The position numbers and the translations under genes are program-made. Positions 7,178 through 16,101 of a DNA stretch of 34,247 bases are shown piece after piece. The DNA is taken from NCBI GenBank assembly GCA_900548345.1, contig URKA01000036.1:1-34247 (forward strand), given 5' to 3'. Position 1 is the stretch's first letter. Every line of letters starts with the position of its first letter. The notes below the pieces were generated by a model. That model worked only from the letters and a program-made list of their open reading frames with translations, did no database searches and was not told the DNA's origin. The stretch comes from an uncultured Paraprevotella sp. (GTDB lineage Bacteria > Bacteroidota > Bacteroidia > Bacteroidales > Bacteroidaceae).

Positions 7178-10100
7178 ATGAAAGCACTTCTCACAGCATG
7201 TATCGCTTTCTTGTCTTTGCCTGCCATAGGACTAAAAGCACAAGAATGGATTGACATCACCGGCGAATACCTGAAAAACCCCGGATTCGACAACAATTCG
7301 AATGCCGGATGGACCTACACAAACGTATCCTCCACACAATGCACCTACGAGGCCATGGAATTCTGGCAAGGTACATTCGACATATACCAGACCGTGGAAG
7401 TGCCCAACGGAAAATACCGCGTCAGCGTACAGGCATATTTCAGGACTAAGGACAACAACGCGGGCTATAGCGAATATACCGCCGGCACCGAGGACATCAC
7501 CGGATACCTGTATGCCAACAACGACCGCACCAAACTGACAAGCATCTACGCCTATTCACTTTCCGAAAACTATGCCGGAGGATGCTGGAGTAGCGGCGGA
7601 TGGGGAACAAACCGGAAATACTTTCCCAACAACATGCAGACGGGCAGCTATATGTTCAGACTGGGCATGTACAACAACTCCATAGAGACACAGGTGACAA
7701 ACGGCAAACTCAAACTTGGACTCATCAACGAAGAATGGGTGTCCAACAACTGGTGCATGTTCGACAACTTCAAACTGGAATATTACGGCACGGTCATACC
7801 CGTGGAGAAAATCACCCTGTCGGCTTCCTCACAGGAACTCATCAAGGGAGAAACCGTGACATTGAAGTATACCCTGTCACCGGAAAACGCCACATACAAA
7901 GGCGTCACTTGGAAAAGCGCGAACACGGCAGTGGCCTCGGTTGACGAGAATGGCTGCATAAGGGCTTTGTCCGAAGGCACAACAACCATCACGGCAAACG
8001 CCAAGAACGGAACGGCCACGGCAAGATGCACCGTCTCCGTCACCAACAATCCGGCCACGGCCGCATCGCTTATCATCAACGAGATACAGTCGTCCAACGT
8101 GGACATGTTCGTCGACCCGTCTTTCAACTACGGCGGATGGATAGAGCTGTACAACCCGACAGACAAACCCGTCAGCATACAAGGCTTCCACGTCAGCAAA
8201 GACCCTCTGAACCTCAAGATGTACAGGCTTACAGATCAAATAGGCGTAGTGCCGGCCAAAGGATACAAAAACATTTGGTTTGACCATTACGAAGCCGACA
8301 CCAGACAAGTGGACTTCAAATTGGACTGCGACGGAGGCGTGATTTACATCTCCGACGAAAACGGTATTCCCGTCACCCTGCAGTCTTACCCTGCCGCCAT
8401 ATCCAGAACATCCTACGCCAGAACGAAAGACGGCGGAAACACCTGGGGAATCACGGCACAGCCCACTCCGGAGAAAAGCAACGCCACAAGCCTGTTCGCC
8501 AGCCAACGGCTTGCCGCACCCGTTCCCGACCAAGACACCCAAATCTTTGCCTCGGAACTGACTGTCAACGTAGAAAAACCTGCCGGAAGCCGATTGGTTT
8601 ATACCACCGACGGCACCACACCGACCGAACACAACGGAACGACAAGCACCGACGGGCGTTTCAACGTAACCCGGACATCCGTCTATCGGTTCCGGGTGTT
8701 CCAGGACGGCATGCTGCCCAGCGAGGTGGTGACCCGTACCTATATATATAAGGATAAGGAATACGACCTGCCGGTCATCTCCGTGGTAACCGACCCGGTA
8801 AACCTTTATGACGACAGTCTCGGAGTTTACGTCAAAGGCGTGAACGGACGAAGAGGAAACGGACAAAGCGACCCTTGCAACTGGAACATGGAATGGGACA
8901 GGCCGGTCAACTTCGAATACCTGACTCAGGACGGACAAATGGCCGTCAACCAGGAAGCCGACTTTGCCATGTGCGGCGGATGGAGCAGGGCCTGGACACC
9001 CCATTCTTTCAAAATCAAGGCCGACAAGACTTACGAAGGAAGAAACTCACTGGACTACCCGTTCTTTGCCGACAAGCCTTACCTGAAACACAAGACCCTG
9101 CAGATAAGAAACGGTGGAAACGATACAGGGTGTCGCATCAAAGATGCCGCGCTGCAGTCCATCATCAGCACTTCGGGACTCAATGCCGACTATCAGGCTT
9201 ACCAGCCGGTGATGCACTTCATCAACGGACAATATACCGGCGTTATCAATATGCGCGAACCTAACAACAAACACTTCGCGTATGCCAACTACGGATGGGA
9301 CAGCGAAGAAATAGACCAGTTTGAAATGAGCCCCGACTCCGGATACTGCCAGAAATGCGGCACCAAAGACAGTTTCATGAAATGGTACGACCTGTCGGCA
9401 AACGCTGCGGATGAAGCAACCTACGCGGAAATCAGGAATATGGTGGACATCGACGAATACATCAACTATATGGCCACCGAGTTCTACCTCGGCGCCACAG
9501 ACTGGCCGCAAAACAATGTCAAAGGATTCAGACCTAAGACCGAAGACGGCAAATTCAGGTTCGTACTCTTCGACCTCGACGGCACATTCGCCACCACAGA
9601 CCCGTTCAACGTGTTTGCCAACAAACAGACACACAGGTTCGACAAACTGTACGACCAGCCTGTGCCCTATTGGGAAAAGGAAATTGAAATGGTGACCATC
9701 TTCCTCAACATGCTTGAGAACGAATCATTCCGCAAACAGTTCGTCGACTCGTATTGCCTTGTGGCGGGCAGCGTGTTCGAACCCGGAAGATGTACGGAAA
9801 TCATTGACAGCCTGACGGCCAAGGTAACCGATATGATGGCCTATGAAGGACGTTCCCCATACTCCACGGCAAACAGCCTGAAAAGCGGACTGTCTAACCG
9901 GCAAGGCACCATGATAAACGCGTTGAAGAACTACTCGAAGATGCAACTCGGCAACGCCACCGAATATCAGGTGCAACTGTCGGCCAACATCCCATACGCC
10001 CACCTGTCGGTCAACGACCTGCCCGTGCCTACCAACAGTTTCAACGGCTCGTTGTTCTCCCCCGTCACCGTGAAGGCACAGGCACCCGCCAACTATCGAT

Positions 10101-11500
10101 TCAGCGGATGGAAACAGATGAAACAAAACAACGCCGCCTTGTTCGAGAAGGGTAGCGCATGGGAATACTACGACCAAGGCTCGCTCGACGGGGAGCAATG
10201 GTATGCACAGAACTACTCAGGCACATGGAGCAGCGGAAAGGCCCCGTTGGGATACGACACCAACGGACAGAAGGACATCAGCACGCAGCTGGACTACGGG
10301 ACAAGCGCATCCAACAAACGGCCGACGTATTACTTCCGCAAGACATTCCGACTGACCGCCACGCCGACCGAAAGCGACGTATTCACCCTCGACTATGTAG
10401 TGGACGACGGAATCATCGTCTACGTGAATGGGCAGGAAGCCGCACGGTATAACATGCCGTCAGGCTCCGTCAGCTACAACACATACGCCACCACCTACGC
10501 ACACAACAATCCGGACCAGGGCACGCTGACCCTCCCGGCCGGCCTCTTCAAGTGGGGCACCAACACCATCACCGTGGAGCTGCACAACAACAACGCCTCC
10601 TCCACGGACGTATATTGGGACGCCGCACTCTACAGTTCCGCCAACACGAAGACATCCATCGTCAGCACGGAAGAGACATATACCTTGTCCGGCGGAAGCA
10701 CATTCGACCTTCAGGCTTGCTACGAACCGCTCAGCGAAGAGGAACTCAACGAACAGGGAATCCTTCCGGTCAGAATCAACGAAGTCAGCGCCGACAACTC
10801 TATCTACGTGAACGACCTGTATAAGAAAAACGACTGGGTTGAACTGTACAACACGACAGACCAACCCATAGACGTGGCAGGCATGTTCATCAGCGACAAC
10901 GCCCTTATTCCGGCCAAATACCAGATTTCTGCGGAGAACACCACAGCAGAGACCGTCATCGCTCCTCACGGATACCTTGTCATCTGGTGCGACAAACTCA
11001 CACCGGTAAGCCAGCTCCATGCGACTTTCAAACTGGCTAAAGAAGGAGGCGATGTGCTGCTCACTGCGGCCGACCAGTCGTGGAGCGACAAACTGACTTA
11101 CCCCGCCCACGAAGGAAAGTATTCTGTAGGTCTCTATCCCGACGGCGGCAGCAACCACTACATCATGAATCTGCCGAGCATCGGGGCCAGCAACGTGATG
11201 AACGGATATGCACAGTTCTTTGAAAATATAGACACGCCTGACTGTATCGAAGAGAATAAGATAGAGGAGGACGGCATGTACATCGCATACCGCAACGGCA
11301 TGCTGCTCATCAGCGGTCACATGACATACGTTACGGTAAGCGTCCACACACCATCAGCCCAGATGTGCATGCAGGAACGCATCAGTCTGAACAACGGACA
11401 AGCCCTCGTCAACCTCGGAAACCTTTCGAAAGGCATCTATCTGGCCACAGTGCGTGACGACGCAGGCCGGAGCAAGACTATCAAGATTCTGAAGAACTGA
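7178..11500 (+). CDS. Secreted multidomain CotH-kinase family protein
   Basis: 1440 residues with a signal peptide (cleavage near AQE, residue 22). Approximate domains: carbohydrate-binding-like beta-sandwich (25-200); BIG2 Ig-like domain (208-288, ITLSASSQELIKGETVTL and WKSANTAVASVDENG); lamin-tail-like domain (296-424, INEIQSSN and WIELYNPTDKPV); chitobiase-like FN3 segment (461-515, YTTDGTTPT); CotH kinase domain (528-860) with the Asp-bearing motif RFVLFDLDGTF near 793; a galactose-binding-like sandwich (990-1158); a second lamin-tail-like domain (1195-1325); and a C-terminal tail (1371-1440, GIYLATV...TIKILKN) resembling type IX sorting domains. CotH proteins are atypical kinases, known in Bacillus to phosphorylate spore-coat proteins; the target here is unknown. 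It converges on the VTC/DUF4956/DUF2490/DUF4353 operon. Confidence 0.9.
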   Translation: MKALLTACIAFLSLPAIGLKAQEWIDITGEYLKNPGFDNNSNAGWTYTNVSSTQCTYEAMEFWQGTFDIYQTVEVPNGKYRVSVQAYFRTKDNNAGYSEYTAGTEDITGYLYANNDRTKLTSIYAYSLSENYAGGCWSSGGWGTNRKYFPNNMQTGSYMFRLGMYNNSIETQVTNGKLKLGLINEEWVSNNWCMFDNFKLEYYGTVIPVEKITLSASSQELIKGETVTLKYTLSPENATYKGVTWKSANTAVASVDENGCIRALSEGTTTITANAKNGTATARCTVSVTNNPATAASLIINEIQSSNVDMFVDPSFNYGGWIELYNPTDKPVSIQGFHVSKDPLNLKMYRLTDQIGVVPAKGYKNIWFDHYEADTRQVDFKLDCDGGVIYISDENGIPVTLQSYPAAISRTSYARTKDGGNTWGITAQPTPEKSNATSLFASQRLAAPVPDQDTQIFASELTVNVEKPAGSRLVYTTDGTTPTEHNGTTSTDGRFNVTRTSVYRFRVFQDGMLPSEVVTRTYIYKDKEYDLPVISVVTDPVNLYDDSLGVYVKGVNGRRGNGQSDPCNWNMEWDRPVNFEYLTQDGQMAVNQEADFAMCGGWSRAWTPHSFKIKADKTYEGRNSLDYPFFADKPYLKHKTLQIRNGGNDTGCRIKDAALQSIISTSGLNADYQAYQPVMHFINGQYTGVINMREPNNKHFAYANYGWDSEEIDQFEMSPDSGYCQKCGTKDSFMKWYDLSANAADEATYAEIRNMVDIDEYINYMATEFYLGATDWPQNNVKGFRPKTEDGKFRFVLFDLDGTFATTDPFNVFANKQTHRFDKLYDQPVPYWEKEIEMVTIFLNMLENESFRKQFVDSYCLVAGSVFEPGRCTEIIDSLTAKVTDMMAYEGRSPYSTANSLKSGLSNRQGTMINALKNYSKMQLGNATEYQVQLSANIPYAHLSVNDLPVPTNSFNGSLFSPVTVKAQAPANYRFSGWKQMKQNNAALFEKGSAWEYYDQGSLDGEQWYAQNYSGTWSSGKAPLGYDTNGQKDISTQLDYGTSASNKRPTYYFRKTFRLTATPTESDVFTLDYVVDDGIIVYVNGQEAARYNMPSGSVSYNTYATTYAHNNPDQGTLTLPAGLFKWGTNTITVELHNNNASSTDVYWDAALYSSANTKTSIVSTEETYTLSGGSTFDLQACYEPLSEEELNEQGILPVRINEVSADNSIYVNDLYKKNDWVELYNTTDQPIDVAGMFISDNALIPAKYQISAENTTAETVIAPHGYLVIWCDKLTPVSQLHATFKLAKEGGDVLLTAADQSWSDKLTYPAHEGKYSVGLYPDGGSNHYIMNLPSIGASNVMNGYAQFFENIDTPDCIEENKIEEDGMYIAYRNGMLLISGHMTYVTVSVHTPSAQMCMQERISLNNGQALVNLGNLSKGIYLATVRDDAGRSKTIKILKN

Positions 11501-11505
11501 CCCGT

Positions 11506-11524
11506 CAAGGGAATCATTCCCTTG
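11506..11524. terminator. Small hairpin just after the CotH stop codon
   Basis: CAAGGGAA (11506-11513) and TTCCCTTG (11517-11524) pair perfectly around a 3-base loop. There is no T-tract directly after it, so the main terminator is probably the next hairpin at 11540. Confidence 0.4.
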
Positions 11525-11539
11525 CCCATACACAAACTG

Positions 11540-11597
11540 AAGCCGCACCCTTGAAAACTCAGGAGTGCGGCTTTTGTTTGTTGTTACTTTTTTTATT
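11540..11597 (+). terminator. Terminator between the convergent CotH and DUF4353 genes
   Basis: AAGCCGCAC (11540-11548) pairs with GTGCGGCTT (11565-11573) and is followed by a T-rich run (TTTTGTTTGTTG, then seven T). It ends plus-strand transcription at the CotH gene. The stem could also stop leftward transcripts from the facing operon. Confidence 0.8.
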
Positions 11598-13551
11598 GTG
11601 CGGACAGCTGCGTTATCGCACTTTGAATGCGGAACGAAGAAAGCTCCGTTTCATTAGAAGAAGGTACTGTAACGAAGTAGCCGAACACACCGGTATCACC
11701 CTCCGGCTCCGTTCTCCATCCCCGGTACAGTCTGTAAGCCTCACCGGTTCTGAGTCCTGCGGAACTGAACATCAGATGCATTGACTGGAAAGCGCAAGGC
11801 AACTGGAATGCCATCAGGCTCTCACCCGCTTCATTTCTTATACCATACACATCGCGGGAATCCGTAGCGGCATCCGTCGCATAAAGCACACTGTTCTGTG
11901 TGGAAGAGGCCGAAGGCATGCTTTTACCGCCTCCCACAGCTACTATCGTACCCCCGGAAACCACAAAGTCGGCAGCATCAACGCCTTCTCCCTTGCCACC
12001 GGAAGCTGTAGCTGCCGCCCCGCAGGTCACAACCAGTCCGCCGTTCACGACTACACGCCCCTCGGCGTCAAGACCGTCATTTCCGTCACTGTAAGAGCAA
12101 AGCGTACCGCCATTCACCGTAATATCCCCGTCGGCTTTCATACAATCATCGTAACACCGCAACCGGACATCCCCACCGTTTATCGTAACGGAGTTCTTCG
12201 TATCCAGTCCGTCACATCCGGAAGTTCCGCCCAATGCACTGACCCACAAAGTGCGGCCGGACATCGTGATACCGGCATCCGCCGAGATACCCCGCGGATT
12301 GGAATCAAGTCCCTCGCGGACAGCCTTACTGCCCGAAGTGATGATTTTCACCTCGGCATCCCCGCCTATAACCAGCATTCCGTCGGTATTGATACCCTTT
12401 CCGGCATCTCCCGTACTGTTTATCTGTACAAGACCGCCGTCAAGACGAATATCCCTTGCCGTCTTGATACCGGCACATGAACTCATATCATTTATCGCAG
12501 CATCATAAACCACACCGCCTTCTGTCATGAGTGTCATCCGACCGCCGGTCATCTCCAGACCGCCATCTGCCGAAATACATTTGGAAGCGTTGCCACCCAC
12601 TTTGGACTGGAACGCGCCGTCGGACATATACACGTTTCCGTAAGTTTTGACGGCATGCGACTTCTCTCCGCTGGTAACCACCCTCAGGAAACCTCCCCTC
12701 AGATACATATTCCCGGACTCGCTCTGCACACCGTCGCCCACTGTGGTGATGTCCACCTCACCACCGGTCATCACCACATCACCACCGGCATGCACGCCGT
12801 CTTTCGGTTGCACTTCATCCACCGCAGAAGCATTCCCGGCCGTAGTAACCTTCACCCGGCATCCACCGCGGAAGTACACGCTGCCTTTGGTCTCCACAGC
12901 ATGCCTGCGGTTCGACAGGATTTCCGTCGTTCCGCTACCGCAGAACACCAGGTCGCCGCCGCTCTTCACGCAGGCTTTCTCCGTACTGTTTGCGTCCATA
13001 CACCCCGTCAGTCTGTTCACCGTACCTTCTTCCGCATAGACAAACGCCCGTGCAGTAACGGTAGGAAGTATATAGAGAGCCGCACCTTCCGGATTGGTCA
13101 GATCCACACCGGACAAAGTGACCTTATAGTCTGCATTGCTTGTAGACACCTTGAATGAACCGTCGGCACAAGTTCCCTTGAGCACGTATTCCACACCGGT
13201 AGTAAGAAAAGAGTGGACTTCCACATCCGCGCCGTTCTGCATCACCATAATAAACGGATTGGTCTTTTCCACCAGTGCATTACCTTCATTATAGGTTATA
13301 GTCACCACATCCGTAAAAGTCTGGTTCTCCACATAGGCCATGTCACCGTCCTTGGCTGGGTCGGGCATGGAAGCATACGTTTCACGCTCCGTCTCATCGA
13401 ACGTTATGGCAAAATCAAAATACCGGCTCTCTCCCATCTCCACCGGAATCTCCGGCTCTTCAGGATGCAACACCCATTCTTCTTTCGTACATCCGGACCA
13501 CAAGAGGCTGCCGCCCCAAATCAAACCGGCAAAATATAATACCTTATTCAT
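11593..13551 (-). CDS. DUF4353 (Cthe_2159-like) beta-helix lipoprotein
   Basis: 652 residues, predicted surface or periplasmic lipoprotein (LLWSGC, lipidated Cys21). After a leader domain the chain becomes a right-handed beta-helix built of short repeats rich in GG, G-D-G and T-G-G turns (for example GGDVVMTGGEVDITT and DGLDTKNSVTINGGDVRL). This is the carbohydrate-binding domain of PF14262. The clostridial relative Cthe_2159 binds plant polysaccharide and calcium; whether this one does is unknown. It is the last gene of a leftward operon, starting 5 bp after the DUF2490 gene, and faces the CotH gene tail-to-tail. CotH and DUF4353 genes are recurrent neighbours in other bacteria, which supports a shared function. 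Confidence 0.85.
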   Translation of the reverse strand: MNKVLYFAGLIWGGSLLWSGCTKEEWVLHPEEPEIPVEMGESRYFDFAITFDETERETYASMPDPAKDGDMAYVENQTFTDVVTITYNEGNALVEKTNPFIMVMQNGADVEVHSFLTTGVEYVLKGTCADGSFKVSTSNADYKVTLSGVDLTNPEGAALYILPTVTARAFVYAEEGTVNRLTGCMDANSTEKACVKSGGDLVFCGSGTTEILSNRRHAVETKGSVYFRGGCRVKVTTAGNASAVDEVQPKDGVHAGGDVVMTGGEVDITTVGDGVQSESGNMYLRGGFLRVVTSGEKSHAVKTYGNVYMSDGAFQSKVGGNASKCISADGGLEMTGGRMTLMTEGGVVYDAAINDMSSCAGIKTARDIRLDGGLVQINSTGDAGKGINTDGMLVIGGDAEVKIITSGSKAVREGLDSNPRGISADAGITMSGRTLWVSALGGTSGCDGLDTKNSVTINGGDVRLRCYDDCMKADGDITVNGGTLCSYSDGNDGLDAEGRVVVNGGLVVTCGAAATASGGKGEGVDAADFVVSGGTIVAVGGGKSMPSASSTQNSVLYATDAATDSRDVYGIRNEAGESLMAFQLPCAFQSMHLMFSSAGLRTGEAYRLYRGWRTEPEGDTGVFGYFVTVPSSNETELSSFRIQSAITQLSAQ

Positions 13552-13556
13552 AATTC

Positions 13557-14297
13557 CTAAAATTTAAATGCGTATTGGGCACCGACCACATGAAGGTGCG
13601 GCTCGCCGCTGCTATGGCTCTGCACCTGAAACAGATAATAGAAATCGAACTTGTGCTTCTTCGACATCTTCCATTCCGTTCCTGCCATACAACGGGTTTT
13701 CTCGTAATAGAACCCGTGATGCAAATCGTGGGTCAGTTCACAGGATACATAAGGCGTAAACTTGCACTTCGGTATATCGTACTCTACCTTCAGCCTCGAA
13801 CGCAAATTATTCTTGCCTTTTCCTTTAATCACTTCGTCTTCTTTCTGTTTACCGTTCCGGCCGTCGTATTTTTCCGTCTCTTGCTGCGGACGGTAGGTGT
13901 ACTGCCAACGCTCACGCAAAGAGAACCCAAAACGTTTCCATTTCCATTTCCCCGTCACATCCGCATTGAACCGATGACGCTTCAACCAGAATTCCGGCAC
14001 GATGTTTCCTGCCTTGGTGTACTCCAACGGCTCATAAGAATAAAGAAAAGTATAGCTCACATCTGTTTTCAGCCATTTGAACACGCTGTAAGACAGCCCG
14101 GCCGAGCCCGACCAACGGTCTACCGTGCGCGTATCATTCCGCGAACGGAACTCGCCCTCGACATTGAAATCCAACCCTTTCACTATTTTCTTCTCAATGC
14201 CGACTCCGCCCCACAGACCGAAATCATCTTCTCCCCAGCCCGGTGTGGCACTGCACAACAAAACCAGCAGAGAAGCCAGCACTTTAATCTTTCTCAT
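13557..14297 (-). CDS. DUF2490 outer-membrane beta-barrel protein
   Basis: 246 residues. A signal peptide (cleavage near GWGED, residue 22) is followed by alternating hydrophobic/polar beta-strands with many aromatic girdle residues. The chain ends in an aromatic residue (YAFKF), the usual insertion signal for outer-membrane barrels. Size and pattern fit DUF2490, a family of unknown function. It lies 15 bp after the DUF4956 gene and 5 bp before the DUF4353 gene, so it is cotranscribed. In this locus it could provide an outer-membrane pore or anchor for a product made by the VTC/DUF4956 pair; that is inference. Confidence 0.8.
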   Translation of the reverse strand: MRKIKVLASLLVLLCSATPGWGEDDFGLWGGVGIEKKIVKGLDFNVEGEFRSRNDTRTVDRWSGSAGLSYSVFKWLKTDVSYTFLYSYEPLEYTKAGNIVPEFWLKRHRFNADVTGKWKWKRFGFSLRERWQYTYRPQQETEKYDGRNGKQKEDEVIKGKGKNNLRSRLKVEYDIPKCKFTPYVSCELTHDLHHGFYYEKTRCMAGTEWKMSKKHKFDFYYLFQVQSHSSGEPHLHVVGAQYAFKF

Positions 14298-14312
14298 ACT
14301 TTTCGATTTTAA

Positions 14313-14984
14313 TCATTCATTCTCTTTGGGAAACTTCACCAGCGTATCCACAGTATTCGGACGGGAAGAATGCGAGTTGTAATGCACCTTGAGCATGGCC
14401 ACATCCCGCAGGAAATCAATATGTCCCACTTCCACACGGCAGATGTCCAGCCCCGTACGCTCGTGCAAATCTGCAATCAGTTCTTCTCTCCTGTCCTGGT
14501 GAATCAGCTCTATCCGGTCGTACAGCACCAATTTGCACGCTACATGCTTCATCCACCTCGTGCTTTCGCAAATCAGTATGCTCAATACAAAAAGCAAGTT
14601 CGTACCGACCAACTCGAAAAAAGACAATGTTTCATGCCCCAGCGCGTTAATCACCGAAACGGCGATGATGACAAACAAGTAAGTCATTTCCCGCACCGGC
14701 ATGGACTCCGTCCGGTAACGGATAATGCCGAATATGGCAAAAAGTCCGAGGGCAAACCCCACCTTAAGTTTCACATTTCCCAAAAGGAAAATCATCAGGA
14801 AGATGCTTATGCTAATCAGCATAAAGGTGAACACATAATCCCTTCGCCTGCTTTTCGGATAGTAAAACATGCGGATAATGCCAAAAACAATCAAAGTGTT
14901 GAGCAGGAAATAGCCCAACAACGCCAAAAAACCGGTGTCTTCCATCAAGGGAGAGTCCACCACTTCAGACCATTCGTCAAACAT
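14313..14984 (-). CDS. DUF4956 membrane protein
   Basis: 223 residues. Four predicted membrane helices lie in the first 150 residues (FLALLGYFLLNTLIVFGII; FTFMLISISIFLMIFLLG; VGFALGLFAIFGIIRYRTES; then YLFVIIAVSVINAL and LVGTNLLFVLSILI). A soluble C-terminal domain of about 75 residues follows (ELIADLHERTGLDICRVEV). The IRYRTE...REMTYLFV segment is the typical DUF4956 core. The family has no established function but is repeatedly found beside VTC-type polyphosphate polymerases. A role as the transmembrane partner that receives or translocates polyphosphate, like the membrane part of the yeast VTC complex, is inference. It lies 13 bp after the VTC gene. Confidence 0.88.
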   Translation of the reverse strand: MFDEWSEVVDSPLMEDTGFLALLGYFLLNTLIVFGIIRMFYYPKSRRRDYVFTFMLISISIFLMIFLLGNVKLKVGFALGLFAIFGIIRYRTESMPVREMTYLFVIIAVSVINALGHETLSFFELVGTNLLFVLSILICESTRWMKHVACKLVLYDRIELIHQDRREELIADLHERTGLDICRVEVGHIDFLRDVAMLKVHYNSHSSRPNTVDTLVKFPKENE

Positions 14985-14997
14985 GATATCTATAATT

Positions 14998-15768
14998 TTA
15001 GGTTAATAATTTACGGTTCATCAGTTTTTCCGCCATCCGCAACTTGGGCTTGAAGCGGTTCTGTTTCAAGTCGGGCGAAGTAAGTGCCGTTCCGATACAA
15101 TATTTGCTGAAACCGCACGGCTGTACCCTGAGCTCTTTCATGATTTCCGCCATTTTGGAATAAGTCTTTCCCGCACGTTTCAGTTCCACGATAGCCAGCC
15201 GTTCCAACCCCACGTCATGACCCGTACGCAGGTTATGGAAACGCAGGCCCAAGTCTATCGTGAGCCGCTCCCTCATCCCATTATCCACCAATGTAATGCG
15301 ATTGAACGCATTTTCCAGATGGAACGACAAGTCATCCAGGCCATACCAAGCATACTGACGCAGGAAATCATTTCCCCCGTCCTGTCCCAACGTAGACCGG
15401 TTCTGCACCTGTATACGTTTCTTCTTCGTACGCCCTTTATTGCTTTTGTTCTTTACTTCAAGAAACGAGATTCCAGACACGTCATACGTTCTCACCCTGA
15501 TTTTCTCACGGCATTTCTTGCCGCACAGATGAGCCTTATACATGGCGTAATCGGAAGTTTCCATATACGTGGTGCGATAAAGCGGCATGCGTTCTCCATC
15601 CACTTCCTGCACCCGATAATGTCCGGCTCCCCGCCGTAACAGTTCCTCCAGCAAAGGCAGCGACACCACATACTTGGTATCCACGCGGTTCATCAGCCGC
15701 ACCTTTCCCATTTCCTCTAAAGAGATGGAGTCATAAGTTGTTAACAATGGTATTAGATTAAAGTCCAT
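14998..15768 (-). CDS. VTC-domain polyphosphate polymerase
   Basis: 256 residues, soluble tunnel-fold domain that makes polyphosphate from nucleotide in yeast Vtc4. Expected charged tunnel residues are present: Lys32 in RVDTKYVV, Arg91 and Arg93 in REKIRVRTY, Glu104 and Lys106 in FLEVKNKSNKG, Arg157, Arg168, and Glu195/Lys197 in AIVELKRAG. The domain appears complete and catalytic. It lacks SPX and membrane domains, so it should act at the inner face of the membrane with the DUF4956 protein. I start it at the ATG of MDFNLIPLL (15768). The frame extends to 15822, but the promoter -7 box at 15816-15809 would then lie inside the gene. It is the first gene of a four-gene leftward operon. Confidence 0.88.
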   Translation of the reverse strand: MDFNLIPLLTTYDSISLEEMGKVRLMNRVDTKYVVSLPLLEELLRRGAGHYRVQEVDGERMPLYRTTYMETSDYAMYKAHLCGKKCREKIRVRTYDVSGISFLEVKNKSNKGRTKKKRIQVQNRSTLGQDGGNDFLRQYAWYGLDDLSFHLENAFNRITLVDNGMRERLTIDLGLRFHNLRTGHDVGLERLAIVELKRAGKTYSKMAEIMKELRVQPCGFSKYCIGTALTSPDLKQNRFKPKLRMAEKLMNRKLLT

Positions 15769-15808
15769 CACATCTCCGTATTGAATGTCAGTAATTACAT
15801 CACATTTA

Positions 15809-15816
15809 CAAATATA
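15809..15816 (-). promoter_or_regulatory. -7 element of the VTC operon promoter
   Basis: On the minus strand TATATTTG is a perfect TAnnTTTG match, 40 bases before the VTC start at 15768. No good -33 TTG is visible. The next genes of the operon follow with gaps of 13, 15 and 5 bp and show no further promoter. Confidence 0.5.
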
Positions 15817-16001
15817 CGACAAGAAATCTTTCCTTCCTATTTTTCACATCAAATAAAACCACAAAAGTATCATTTTTACACTTATAGACTCTGTCCGCAT
15901 CCCCCGTCTCCTATACAAGGCGTTTTGCGGAAAACGTCTTTATAGATTCTGACCACCTGTATTTCAATATCTTGAGATTCATCTTCCATTCACCTTCCAT
16001 T
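15817..16001. other. Intergenic stretch with a small hairpin and a short direct repeat
   Basis: It contains no gene. AAGGCGTTTT (15917-15926) pairs with AAAACGTCTT (15931-15940, one G-T wobble) around GCGG. TTATAGACTCTG (15882-15893) recurs as TTATAGATTCTG (15940-15951), flanking that hairpin. The role is unknown. Confidence 0.4.
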
Positions 16002-16043
16002 AAAAAAGTCCACCTGTCCGCAATCAGATGCAGACAGGTGGAC
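16002..16043 (-). terminator. Terminator of the SH3b-like protein gene
   Basis: GTCCACCTGTC (16008-16018) and GACAGGTGGAC (16033-16043) form a perfect 11-bp stem. Read on the minus strand it is followed by six T (16007 down to 16002). It lies 59 bp after the stop codon at 16102. Confidence 0.85.
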
Positions 16044-16101
16044 GTATCATCGTCAAAAGAAACAATTTTCTATTTGTCGAAAACACCCTTACGAAAACAC
16101 A

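Noticed and set aside
15882..15951. TTATAGA(C/T)TCTG pair flanking a hairpin, considered as a small mobile element
   Set aside because: The copies are only 12 bases long with one mismatch, and I see no terminal inverted repeats or target-site duplication.
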